From the NCBI RefSeq assembly GCF_963674925.1, contig NZ_OY771649.1, positions 1,674,001 to 1,738,000 of the forward strand: DNA of 64,000 bases. The letters run 5' to 3'. Below, in pieces: positions 46,313-56,400 of the stretch. The DNA comes from an uncultured Draconibacterium sp. (lineage in GTDB: Bacteria > Bacteroidota > Bacteroidia > Bacteroidales > Prolixibacteraceae). The first letter of the stretch is position 1. Every line of letters starts with the position of its first letter. The translations under genes and the position numbers were made by a program. The notes below the pieces were generated by a model, which saw only the letters and a program-made list of their open reading frames with translations, did no database searches and had not been told where the DNA came from.

Positions 46313-46363
46313 GTGTATGAAATGATGCGCGAAGTGAAACCTGATCGTTTTCCGGAGCTATAA
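46313..46363 (+). pseudogene. displaced copy of the E1 gene's 3' end
   Basis: These 51 bases match 42098-42148, the end of the E1 gene, at 46 positions. The frame is kept and reads VYEMMREVKPDRFPEL-stop, against VYEMMREVEPDRFPEL-stop. Four of the five changes are silent (including TAG to TAA). Upstream similarity fades within about 15 bases. The two copies bracket the DUF3857 pair. The rest of the 46161-46495 gap shows no other feature. Confidence 0.88.
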
Positions 46364-46495
46364 GAATTTAGCGTGCGAACCATCTCATTACATGATAACA
46401 TTCACCCCCGCATTTCAAAATTTAATTAATTTTGCGGCTTCGGGATTATACAGATATTTTTCCGTATTTTATAATTGCACACCTAATTCAACAAA

Positions 46496-48718
46496 ATGAA
46501 CCGTATATTATTCTCTGCAATAATTTTCGCATTCCTTGCATTTTCATGCAAGCAAGAAACAACAACTGAAGATTTTTCAGCTTATGTAAATCCGTATATC
46601 GGAAGTGATTATCATGGTCATGTTTTTGTTGGTGCCAACGTTCCGTTTGGTGCCGTGCAGCTTGGGCCAAACAATGCACAGGAAACCTGGGACTGGTGCT
46701 CAGGCTATCATTATTCCGATTCGCTTCTGATTGGTTTTGCACACACCCATTTAAGCGGAACCGGAATTGGCGATTTGGGCGATTTGCTCTATATGCCCGT
46801 TTCCGATGAATTTAACTACGCACAGGAATCAAACAAAGCTTATCCCTGGAGTGCCCTTTATACGCACGACGATGAACAGGTAAGCCCCGGATATTACTCC
46901 ATCAATATCAATAAATACAATGTCAAGGCAGAACTGACCGCCACCGAACGTGTAGGTTTCAATAGATACAATTTTAATGCCTCGGGCAATTCAAAATTAA
47001 TTATCGACCTTTCGTACGGAACCGGTTGGGATGCGCTTACAAAAGCAGATCTGCAGCAGGAAGGTGACAACAGCGTTAGCGGATTTCGCTACTCGTCAGG
47101 ATGGGCAAGGGACCAAAAAGTTTATTTCCATACCGAGTTTTCGAAAGCTATCAAAACCTTAAAAATATTGCGTCAAAACGAAAAAGGAATCAACACCGTT
47201 GAACTTGAATTTGAAGGTAACGGTGAGTTGTTGGTTAAAACGGCGATCTCTCCGGTTAGTGCCGATGGTGCAAAAAGCAACCTAAATACCGAACTTGCTG
47301 ATTGGAATTTTGCAGCGACAAAACAAATTGCACGTGAAAAATGGAATACCGAGTTGGGCAAAATCAAAATTGAAACGACTTCACCATCTACCAAAACAAC
47401 ATTTTATACGGCCTTGTACCATACCATGATCGCACCATCGTTGTTCAACGATGTTAACGGCGATTACCGCGGTTCTGATGGCAAAAACTACTCCAATCCG
47501 GGTTACGATACTTACACCACTTTTTCGTTGTGGGATACCTACCGGGCAGCACACCCGCTGTTTACACTCGTTCAGCCCGAACGAGTAAACGACATGGTAA
47601 ACACGATGTTGAGCATTTACGATCAGCAGGGCAAACTTCCGGTGTGGCACCTGCATGGCAATGAAACCAATACAATGGTGGGGAACCACGCCATTCCGGT
47701 AATTGCTGATGCTTTACTAAAAGGATACACCGGTTTTGATGCGGAGAAAGCTTTTGAAGCCGTAAAATCAACTATGCTGATGGACGAGCGCGGCTTGAAC
47801 TTCATAAAAGAAAAAGGTTATATCCCGGCTGATTCAACAGTCGAATCGGTTGCAATGGCGCTTGAATATGCTATTGACGACTGGTGCGTGGCAGCTATGG
47901 CAAAGAAACTGGGGAAAACCGAAGACTTTGAACTATTTGCCAAACGTGCAAAATATTACGAGAACTATTTCAATAAAGAAACCGGTTTTATGCGTGGACG
48001 AATAGCTGATGATAGCTGGCGTACTCCTTTCAACCCGGTTCACTCTGAGCACCGTGCCGATGATTTCTGCGAAGGAAATGCCTGGCAATACACGTGGCTG
48101 GTTCCTCACGATATTAATGGATTGATCGGTCTTTTCGAAAGTGAATCCGCGTTTACAGAAAAACTGGATGAGCTTTTTACTACCGAAGAAACGTTAAACG
48201 AAGGCGCATCAAGCGATATTTCAGGTTTGATTGGCATGTATGCGCATGGAAACGAACCGGGACATCACATTCCTTATATGTACGCGTTTGCAGGTCAGCA
48301 ATGGAAAACCGCCGAAAAGGTGAATTTCATTATGAATGAAATGTACACTGACCAACCTGACGGACTATGCGGAAACGAAGACTGCGGACAGATGTCGGCG
48401 TGGTATGTGCTTTCGTCAATGGGATTCTACCCGGTTAATCCGGCCAATGGAGTTTATGTATTTGGAAGTCCGCTATTTGAATCGGCCACTATTAAACTAC
48501 CGGGCGAGAAAACATTTGAGGTAAAAGCTAAAAACCTGAACAAGACAAATATTTATATCGATTCGGTTACACTGAATGGCAAGCCATATACTAAAAGCTA
48601 CATTACACATGCCGATGTTGTAAAAGGTGGTGTGCTGGAATTTACAATGGCTGCAAGTCCTAATAAAGATTTTGGCCGGGCTGAAGACAGTCGTCCGAAA
48701 TCGGGCTATGAATTGTAG
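46496..48718 (+). CDS. GH92 alpha-mannosidase, lipoprotein
   Basis: A 740-residue surface or periplasmic lipoprotein (lipobox LAFSC, Cys18) of the calcium-dependent GH92 exo-alpha-mannosidases. N-terminal beta-sandwich (about 27-270, VNPYIGSDYHGHVFVGANVP) and (alpha/alpha)6 domain (about 290-740) with the family motifs TTFSLWDTYRAAHPLF, GNETNTMVGNHAIPVIADA, YAHGNEPGHHIPYMYAF and GNEDCGQMSAWYVLSSMGFY. Glu587 in HGNEPGHH is in place of the catalytic acid. Typically cuts alpha-1,2- or alpha-1,3-mannose of N-glycans. Followed 69 bp later by a second GH92; likely one transcript. Confidence 0.94.
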   Translation: MNRILFSAIIFAFLAFSCKQETTTEDFSAYVNPYIGSDYHGHVFVGANVPFGAVQLGPNNAQETWDWCSGYHYSDSLLIGFAHTHLSGTGIGDLGDLLYMPVSDEFNYAQESNKAYPWSALYTHDDEQVSPGYYSININKYNVKAELTATERVGFNRYNFNASGNSKLIIDLSYGTGWDALTKADLQQEGDNSVSGFRYSSGWARDQKVYFHTEFSKAIKTLKILRQNEKGINTVELEFEGNGELLVKTAISPVSADGAKSNLNTELADWNFAATKQIAREKWNTELGKIKIETTSPSTKTTFYTALYHTMIAPSLFNDVNGDYRGSDGKNYSNPGYDTYTTFSLWDTYRAAHPLFTLVQPERVNDMVNTMLSIYDQQGKLPVWHLHGNETNTMVGNHAIPVIADALLKGYTGFDAEKAFEAVKSTMLMDERGLNFIKEKGYIPADSTVESVAMALEYAIDDWCVAAMAKKLGKTEDFELFAKRAKYYENYFNKETGFMRGRIADDSWRTPFNPVHSEHRADDFCEGNAWQYTWLVPHDINGLIGLFESESAFTEKLDELFTTEETLNEGASSDISGLIGMYAHGNEPGHHIPYMYAFAGQQWKTAEKVNFIMNEMYTDQPDGLCGNEDCGQMSAWYVLSSMGFYPVNPANGVYVFGSPLFESATIKLPGEKTFEVKAKNLNKTNIYIDSVTLNGKPYTKSYITHADVVKGGVLEFTMAASPNKDFGRAEDSRPKSGYEL

Positions 48719-48787
48719 GTTTGAACAAAATAATTATATTTTTGCGCCTGATTTATACCTATACAACAACTTAATAAACTCACTACC

Positions 48788-51088
48788 ATGAAGTATTTTT
48801 TATTGTTTTGCCTTGGTGCAATTCTCTTTAGCTGCACTTCGAAAGTCAGCACGCAACCAACAACTACGCCCACAAAACTGGTGGAAATGGTAAATCCACT
48901 AATGGGTACCGATTCGGAATTCAAACTATCGAACGGAAACACCTACCCTGCCATTGCCCGTCCGTGGGGAATGAATTTCTGGACACCACAAACCGGCCGC
49001 ATGGGCGACGGATGGGGTTACACCTACGATTCGTATAAAATTCAGGGATTTAAACAAACACATCAGCCAAGTCCATGGATTAACGATTATGCAGCATTTT
49101 CGCTGATGCCGGTTACCGGAGAACTTAAATTTAAAGGTGCAGAACGTGCATCGTGGTTTTCGCACAAAGCCGAAGTGGCCCAACCACACTATTATAAAGT
49201 GTATCTGGCCGACTACGATGTAACAACAGAGTTCACGCCAACCGACCGCGCGGTGTCATTCCGTTTTACTTTCCCCGAAAACGACAATTCGTATATCCTT
49301 TTAGATGCTTTTAATGGCGGATCGATGGTAAAGATCATTCCTGAAGAACGCAAAATTGTAGGATACTGCCAGAACAATCATGGCGGTGTACCTGCCAACT
49401 TCAAAAATTACTTTGTAGCTGTTTTTGATAAAGATTTTGAGGTGGTGAAAACCTGGAAAGACGACGATCTTCAGGAAACTGCCGAAGCCAAAAGTTTCCA
49501 CGTTGGAGGTATCGTTGGGTTCAAAACAAAAAAAGGTGAAGTAGTAAATGTAAAACTGGCATCATCGTTTATTAGCGCTGAACAAGCTGAGTTAAACCTC
49601 AGCAGAGAGATTGGTGACAAATCATTTGAAACTGTTAAAGCCGAAGGCGAACAGATTTGGGAAAAAGAACTGGGCCGGATTAAAGTGGAAGGCGGCAGCG
49701 AAGCCGAACAAAAAACCTTTTACTCGTGCCTGTATCGCACCTTGCTTTTTCCACGTAAATTTTACGAATTTGATGCCGATAACAATATAGTTCATTACAG
49801 TCCGTACAACGGCAAAGTACTACCTGGCTACATGTTTACCGACAATGGTTTCTGGGACACTTTCCGTGCGGTATTCCCCTTCTTTACGCTGATGTATCCT
49901 GACCTGAACAGCCAGATCATGGAAGGGCTTGTAAATACTTACAAAGAAAGTGGATGGTTGCCGGAATGGGCAAGTCCTGGTCACCGTGGCTGCATGATTG
50001 GTTCCAACTCTGCATCACTGATTGCCGATTCGTACCTGAAAGGGATTCGTGGTTATGACATTGAGACTTTGTACGAAGCCACGATAAAAAACACCAACGG
50101 CTACATGGAACAGATTCATTCTGTTGGCCGTTATGGTGCCGATTACTACAACAAGCTGGGTTACGTGCCTTACAATGTTGGCATTAACGAAAACACCGCC
50201 CGTACGCTGGAATATGCTTATGCCGATTACTGCATTTGGAAACTGGCGCAGGAACTGGGTAAACCACAGGAAGAGATTGACCTGTTTAAACAACGTGCCC
50301 GCAATTTCCACAATGTTTACGATCCGGAAAGCAAATTGATGCGAGGCAAAAACGAAGACGGTACTTTCCAGTCGCCATTTAGCCCGTACAAATGGGGCGA
50401 TGCATTTACCGAAGGAAACAGCTGGCATTACACCTGGAGCGTTTTCCAGGACATTGAAGGCTTGAAACAACTGATGGGTGGCAACGATGAGTTTGTGGCT
50501 ATGCTCGACTCAGTGTTTGTTGTGCCTCCTATTTTCGACGATTCATATTACGGTGGCACCATCCACGAAATTCGTGAGATGCAGATTGCCGGAATGGGTA
50601 ACTACGCTCATGGGAATCAGCCTATTCAGCACATGATTTACCTTTACAATTATTCCGATCAGCCCTGGAAAACACAGGCGCATGTTCGCGAAGTACTGAC
50701 AAAACTGTACTCGTACCAGGCTGATGGTTATTGTGGCGATGAAGACAACGGCCAGACTTCGGCATGGTATGTTTTCAGCTCCATGGGATTCTATCCGGTT
50801 TGTCCGGGAACCGACGAGTATGTGTTGGGATCTCCGCTGTTCAACAAAATCACGGTTACACTCGAAAACGGCAATGAGTTTGTGATCGACGCCACCAATA
50901 ACTCGAAAGAAAACGTTTATGTAAACGATGTGGTGCTTAACGGTGAATCGTACAATAAAAACTTCCTGAAACACGCCACTATTCAAAATGGTGGTGAGCT
51001 AGTTTTTGATATGGCCAGCCAGCCAAATAAAGCCCGTGGTACGGAAACGGAAAGTTTCCCCTACTCGATGACATTGGAAGAAAAATAG
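48788..51088 (+). CDS. GH92 enzyme with Glu-to-Gln change, lipoprotein
   Basis: A 766-residue lipoprotein (lipobox ILFSC, Cys16) with the full GH92 fold (VNPLMGTDSEFKLSNGNTYP, FWDTFRAVFPFFTLMYP, GDEDNGQTSAWYVFSSMGFY). In the motif around the catalytic acid it reads AHGNQPIQHMIYLYNY: Gln611 where the upstream GH92 has Glu587, and the following His pair is changed. Some GH92 enzymes acting on mannose-1-phospho-6-mannose are known, as I recall, to have Gln here, since a phosphate leaving group needs no acid. So the target may be phosphorylated or otherwise unusual mannosides. Ends before an 18-bp terminator stem. Confidence 0.9.
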   Translation: MKYFLLFCLGAILFSCTSKVSTQPTTTPTKLVEMVNPLMGTDSEFKLSNGNTYPAIARPWGMNFWTPQTGRMGDGWGYTYDSYKIQGFKQTHQPSPWINDYAAFSLMPVTGELKFKGAERASWFSHKAEVAQPHYYKVYLADYDVTTEFTPTDRAVSFRFTFPENDNSYILLDAFNGGSMVKIIPEERKIVGYCQNNHGGVPANFKNYFVAVFDKDFEVVKTWKDDDLQETAEAKSFHVGGIVGFKTKKGEVVNVKLASSFISAEQAELNLSREIGDKSFETVKAEGEQIWEKELGRIKVEGGSEAEQKTFYSCLYRTLLFPRKFYEFDADNNIVHYSPYNGKVLPGYMFTDNGFWDTFRAVFPFFTLMYPDLNSQIMEGLVNTYKESGWLPEWASPGHRGCMIGSNSASLIADSYLKGIRGYDIETLYEATIKNTNGYMEQIHSVGRYGADYYNKLGYVPYNVGINENTARTLEYAYADYCIWKLAQELGKPQEEIDLFKQRARNFHNVYDPESKLMRGKNEDGTFQSPFSPYKWGDAFTEGNSWHYTWSVFQDIEGLKQLMGGNDEFVAMLDSVFVVPPIFDDSYYGGTIHEIREMQIAGMGNYAHGNQPIQHMIYLYNYSDQPWKTQAHVREVLTKLYSYQADGYCGDEDNGQTSAWYVFSSMGFYPVCPGTDEYVLGSPLFNKITVTLENGNEFVIDATNNSKENVYVNDVVLNGESYNKNFLKHATIQNGGELVFDMASQPNKARGTETESFPYSMTLEEK

Positions 51089-51097
51089 AACACCTAA

Positions 51098-51142
51098 ATT
51101 TTCCCGGATGTAGTTTAGAACTACATCCGGGAAAATGTTTTT
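51098..51142 (+). terminator. terminator of the GH92 genes
   Basis: An 18-pair perfect stem (51098-51115 with 51119-51136) joined by only TAG, followed by GTTTTT. It begins 9 bp after the GH92 stop and separates these genes from the sigma/SusCD set. Confidence 0.88.
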
Positions 51143-51531
51143 CGAATTGTATGCTATACGAAGCTTGTTGTTTATTCAATTCTTCTTCCCTTAACCTTTA
51201 GCTTCTTCAGGCATTATTTTCTTGCCATATTCACAAATCAAACAGAATTTAAGCAACAAAACTTCTTAAAATCTACGATTCGACATAAATGGAGCCAAAT
51301 AAAAAATCGAAAATAAGTAGAATAATGTCGTTTATTAGTTTTTTTTATTTTTTGTAAACTACTGATATAGGATCAACTATCAACAACAAATTGCTACTAA
51401 AATTAAACAGATTATAACCATATGCTTCGAAAGACCTAATTACAGGGCTCTTTTCTTATAAATAAAGCATGACAAATCTTGATTTTCACTAAAAAAAACT
51501 GATATTTACGACACCTGTCAACTAGATTATT
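51143..51531. other. leader region of the sigma factor gene
   Basis: 389 bp, AT-rich, no gene. It should hold the promoter of the ECF sigma gene, but no perfect TAnnTTTG box was found and no palindromic operator stands out. Confidence 0.4.
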
Positions 51532-52152
51532 ATGAAACGAAATAGTGATAAGGATGTAAACAATTTATGGCAATCCTTTCAGACAGGCAACAATGACAGT
51601 TTTACTGCCATCTATAATACCTATAGCAATCAGTTAATCGCTTATGGCTACAAACTGTCTCTTGATCAGGATACTGTTCACGATAGTATTCAGGAAATAT
51701 TCATCGATCTTTACTTAAAACCCAAAAAGCGTAATGCGGATATAAAAAACCTGAAATCTTATCTATTCATTGCTCTTCGAAACAAAATATATAAAAAACT
51801 TCAACGTAATTCCAGATTAGAGACATTAGACACCAGCAAAGAAAATGTTGAGTTGGTTTTTCATGTAGAATATAGCTACCAGGAGAAACTCGCACAGGAC
51901 GAAATTTCAATGGAAATAAAAAAACTTCTTCAACATGCGACGGCAAAGCTACCTTCAAAACAAAAGGAGATTATATACCTCAAATTTGAAGAAGAAATGA
52001 GTTATGAAGATATCTCTGTTATTATGCACATCTCCGTAGAATCTGCACGTAAATTATTTTACAGAGCGATGCTATCGTTAAGAGGCTACATTGAAAAAAA
52101 AGAGCTTAAAACAATCTTTTTCATCTTTTTTCGAAAAAATAATTCAAATTAA
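51532..52152 (+). CDS. ECF-type RNA polymerase sigma factor
   Basis: A 206-residue extracytoplasmic-function sigma-70 factor. Region 2 spans about 25-90 (FTAIYNTYSNQLIAYGYKLS, HDSIQEIFIDLYLKPKK, LKSYLFIALRNKIYKKL) and region 4 about 130-190 (LPSKQKEIIYLKFEEEMSYE, ISVESARKLFYRAMLSL). It is followed by a FecR anti-sigma factor and a SusC with an N-terminal signalling domain, the standard set in which glycan binding at the outer membrane releases the sigma factor to transcribe susCD. The FecR ATG is 51 bp downstream. Confidence 0.93.
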   Translation: MKRNSDKDVNNLWQSFQTGNNDSFTAIYNTYSNQLIAYGYKLSLDQDTVHDSIQEIFIDLYLKPKKRNADIKNLKSYLFIALRNKIYKKLQRNSRLETLDTSKENVELVFHVEYSYQEKLAQDEISMEIKKLLQHATAKLPSKQKEIIYLKFEEEMSYEDISVIMHISVESARKLFYRAMLSLRGYIEKKELKTIFFIFFRKNNSN

Positions 52153-52203
52153 TGTCCATGTTTTAAGAATTAGGGGAACCTATTGGTGTATATACTAATT
52201 CTT

Positions 52204-53388
52204 ATGGATGACATTATAAAATTTTTAGAGAATCCAAAGTTTGTACAATGGGTTAACAAACCGTCAAAAAAGCTCGACAGATACTGGAATGACTATATTG
52301 AAAACCATGAATCTGAAAAAGAGCAGATAACACTGGCCCGTACGTATATCTTATCTCTTCAATCAGAACCGCTTCTCACTACAAAAGAAACCTCCAAACA
52401 AATTTATTTCGCGATAGAGCGGAAAATTGAAAAATTAGAGATTAGGAACAAAAGAAAAAGTTTCATTCTTACATTTTCGAAGTTTGCGGCTATCGGACTG
52501 ATCTTTTTTGTTTTGGGAATAGGCGTAACCCAGTACATCAAATCGCCGCATTTGGATGTTTTCGAACACTTTGGAAAGAACGACAATAATTACCCCTATT
52601 CCACACTTACGCTATCCGATGGAAAAAATGTACGAATCCCTGACAAAGAATCAGAGATTGTTTATAATAACCAGGGACAGATTGTTATTAATAAGAGGGA
52701 CACAGTTCAGTCTGGAGAAGCTATACTTGAAAATGACTTAAACCAGTTATTTGTTCCCTACGGCAAAAGTGCTTCAATTAAATTACCTGATGGAACTGTT
52801 GCACATTTAAATGCCGGGTCTAGTCTTATTTATCCTTCAAAGTTCGAAGGTTCAACCCGGGTTGTATCTCTTCTCGGAGAAGGATATTTTGATGTTGTTC
52901 ACAACCCGGATATGCCATTTATCGTGCAAACAAAAGAAATAAGTGTAGAAGTTTTGGGTACAAAGTTCGATGTAGCGGCCTACCCCGGAGATAATATTGT
53001 GGAAACAGTTCTTGTTGAAGGAAAAGTAAAAATGATAAAGCATGGCTTTCAATTTTCTTCAAAAGAGTACATTCTTTCCCCAAATCAAAGAGCTGCTTTT
53101 GACATCAACTCTAAAGAAACCACAATTTCAGAGGTTGATGTCAACAATTATATTTCGTGGCAAAAAGGATTTTTACTTTTTGAGACCCAGGATTTAAACC
53201 GGATTTTCAGAAAAGTGGAAAGGTATTATAACATTAATATTCGTTACGCCGATCCCAACCTGGGGTTATTGCGAATTAGTGGAAAACTTGAACTTAGAGA
53301 AGATAAAGAAAGTGTATTGAATGTATTAGCAAAAACAGCATCAGTAGAAATTGTAAAACTAAATGAAACCGAATATGCGATAAAATAG
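52204..53388 (+). CDS. FecR-family anti-sigma factor
   Basis: A 394-residue inner-membrane anti-sigma factor. The frame opens at a TTG (52183); the ATG at 52204 is the natural start. Order: cytoplasmic N-terminal part (1-88), one membrane helix (about 92-112, AAIGLIFFVLGIGV), periplasmic FecR domain (about 170-275, LPDGTVAHLNAGSSLIYPSK, EVLGTKFDVAAY) and DUF4974 at the C-terminus (about 320-394). It holds the sigma factor until the SusC signalling domain contacts it across the periplasm. A hairpin follows its stop before susC. Confidence 0.93.
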   Translation: MDDIIKFLENPKFVQWVNKPSKKLDRYWNDYIENHESEKEQITLARTYILSLQSEPLLTTKETSKQIYFAIERKIEKLEIRNKRKSFILTFSKFAAIGLIFFVLGIGVTQYIKSPHLDVFEHFGKNDNNYPYSTLTLSDGKNVRIPDKESEIVYNNQGQIVINKRDTVQSGEAILENDLNQLFVPYGKSASIKLPDGTVAHLNAGSSLIYPSKFEGSTRVVSLLGEGYFDVVHNPDMPFIVQTKEISVEVLGTKFDVAAYPGDNIVETVLVEGKVKMIKHGFQFSSKEYILSPNQRAAFDINSKETTISEVDVNNYISWQKGFLLFETQDLNRIFRKVERYYNINIRYADPNLGLLRISGKLELREDKESVLNVLAKTASVEIVKLNETEYAIK

Positions 53389-53392
53389 AAAA

Positions 53393-53424
53393 AGCCAAAG
53401 AGTATGTGCAAATACTCTAAGGCT
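53393..53424 (+). other. hairpin between fecR and susC
   Basis: AGCC-AA-AGAGTAT (53393-53405), loop GTGCAA, ATACTCT-AA-GGCT (53412-53424): eleven pairs with a symmetric AA/AA bulge, followed by six A rather than T. It starts 5 bp after the fecR stop and could separate expression of the regulator pair from the highly made SusCD, or protect the mRNA. Confidence 0.6.
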
Positions 53425-53463
53425 AAAAAAGAGTATTAAACTTAATTTTAAACCATCTAATTT

Positions 53464-56400
53464 ATGAGAAAATCACGGAAGAGACATCTTTTCAAGCGAA
53501 AAGATTATGTTATTAACTTAAAAAAAATGAAGCTGACGCTTCTGCTTTCCATTTTGCTGTGTAGCACTGGGTGGGTAAGTTCTGCAGCCCAGGCAAAACT
53601 TAATCTCAATCTGCAAAATGCCACAGTCAAGCAATTAATCACGCAAATTGAGAGTCAAACAGAATATTTCGTTTTATACCGGGATGAGATTTTTCAGGAA
53701 GGACAAAAGATCTCTATTCAGGCCGAAAACAAAAGTATTGACTACGTGCTGGAAGAACTATGCAAACAAGCTTTTGTTACTGCAGAGATAGAAGACAACC
53801 AGATTATTCTGCGAAAAGCAAAGGCAACAAAGGCAGAACCAAGCCAACAGGATCAACAAAAAGTAGTTAGCGGGGTAGTTACTGAAGTCGATGGATTTCC
53901 GATCCCTGGTGTTTCAATTATGGTACTTGGAACATCAAGAGGTACAGTAACCAACGTAAACGGAGAATATAACATTCGTGTTTCGGTAAGTGATACACTG
54001 CAATTCTCGTTCGTCGGGAAAAAACCGGAGCAAGTAGTTGTAAAAGATCAAAATGTTATAAACGTAACGCTATACGATGACGAAACTGAACTGGAAGAAG
54101 TACAGGTAGTAGCTTTTGGCCGGCAGAAAAAAGAAAGTGTAATTTCGTCAATTGAGACAGTGCGCCCGGCTGAATTAAAGCAGCCATCATCAAACCTGAC
54201 AACCGCTTTAGCCGGTAAAATCCCAGGAATCATTTCGTACCAGACATCAGGTGAACCTGGAGCTGATAATGCACAGTTCTTCGTTCGTGGGGTAACCACA
54301 TTCGGTTACAAAACCAATCCTTTGATACTTATCGATGGATTTGAAGCCTCATCAGATGACCTTGCAAGGTTGGAACCTGATAATATCGAAAGTTTCTCTA
54401 TTTTGAAAGATGCTTCAGCAACCGTATTATACGGAGCAAGGGGTGCAAACGGTATTATTATCGTTGAAACAAAATCGGGTCGTGAAGGTCCGGCTAAGAT
54501 CAATGTGCGACTTGAATCACACCTGGCAACGCCAACACAAATGAATGAGCTGCTGGATGGAGTGGAATACATGAGACTATATAATGAGGCACGTATTTCA
54601 CGTAATCCTTTATTGGGCGCGTATTACAGCGAGCAAAAGATACAATCCACGGCTGACGGAGTAAATCCAATGATCTATCCAAACATCGACTGGTACAATG
54701 AGCTTTTTGAAAAATCGACTATTAACAAAAAAGCGAATTTTAATGTATCTGGTGGTGGAAAAGTGGCAACTTACTATGTTGCAGGATCAATAGAAAACGA
54801 AACCGGTTTGTTAAAAGTTGACAATAAAAACAATTTCAACAACAATATTGATATCAATCGCGTGCAATTGCGAAACAACGTTATCATAAAAATTACTCCT
54901 ACTACCCGACTTGACACAAGATTACAAGGAAGGTTTGAAAGATACAACGGACCTAATTCATCAGCTGGCGACATATTCAGAATGGTAATGAACTCCAACC
55001 CGGTTGACTTTCCGGCAGTTTATGAACCAGATGAAGCACACCTGCTCTCTGACCATATACTTTTTGGAAACACTTTTGTAAACGGTAGCCTAAAACAAAA
55101 TCCTTATGCTGAAATGGTTAGAGGTTATGAAGACCGTAACGAGAGTTCAATCACTGCGATGGCGACACTATCGCAAGAACTTGATTTTATTACTGAAGGA
55201 TTAAAACTTCAGGCCAAAGCATCAGTAAATACCTGGAGTTATTATTCAAGCCGGAGAACTTACAGTCCATTCTATTATGACCTGGAAAGCTACAACCAAA
55301 TTACCGGAGAATACAAATTATTTGAGCTGAATCCTGAAGGAGGCCAGGTATATCTGGGTGATGTTGAGCCAGGTAGAGATGCAAGTGCTCATTATTATTA
55401 TGAAGCACGCCTGAACTGGGACAGAGAATTTGGAAATCACAGCCTTGGTTTAATGACTGTTGGGATGTTTGAAGAATACCTTTTAACAGCAGGTAACAGT
55501 AGGTCTATTTACGAAACATTACCTGAACGAAATATGGGTAACTCCGGACGTTTAACCTATGATTATGACACCCGCTATTTCTTTGAATTTGCCTACGGTT
55601 ACAATGGCTCTGAAAAGTTTAGCGGATCAAAAAGATATGGTTTCTTCCCATCTTTTGGTGGTGGTTGGTTGATTTCGAATGAAACCTTCTGGACACCGAT
55701 GAAAGATATCGTTAATACGCTTAAACTTAAAGCAACCTGGGGAAAAGTTGGTAATGATGCTATTGCCGGACGTCAGGATCGTTTCTTCTATCTCTCTGAT
55801 ATTTCAAAAGGAGGTAATGGTTACCGTTGGGGAACAACTTTTATGAATGAATATGGTGGCTACAATATAAATCGTTATGCCAACCCTGACATAACCTGGG
55901 AGGTATCAACAAAGATGAACCTTGGACTTGAAATGACTTTCCTTGATGATGCACTAAAAATCCAGGGAGATGTATTTAAGGACGTACGTGACCAAATTTA
56001 TCTCCAAAGACAGAATTTCCCTGCCTCCGCCGGTTTAGAAGCAACAATCAGTGGTAACGTAGGTAAAGTAGAGTCATGGGGATATGAAGCATCTGCAGAT
56101 TACCAGTACATTTCACCCAAAAACTGGTGGCTAACAGGTAGAGCTAATATCACATTCGCAACAAATGAATATGTTGAACTGGACGAAAAAGAATATGCCG
56201 ACGAATACCTAAAACAAAAAGGCCATTCAATTAGTCAATGGTGGGGTTTAATTGCTGAACGACTATTTGTTGATGAAGCAGAAATTGCCAATTCTCCAAA
56301 ACAAGACTTTGGAACCTATCAGGCCGGTGATATCAAATACAAAGATGTTAACGGCGATGGAATCGTAAACTCAAACGACCGTGTTCCACTAGGCTTACCA

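Noticed and set aside
42143..46363. Insertion-sequence transposon
   Set aside because: No transposase or terminal inverted repeats; the direct repeats are a gene tail, which fits site-specific integration or recombination better.
48720..48744. Promoter TTTG-N13-TATTTTTG before the second GH92
   Set aside because: The -7 box matches but the 13-bp spacing is too short for the known 19-21 bp, and the gene probably shares the transcript of the first GH92.
52183..52203. TTG start for FecR
   Set aside because: The in-frame ATG at 52204 begins the typical FecR N-terminus.
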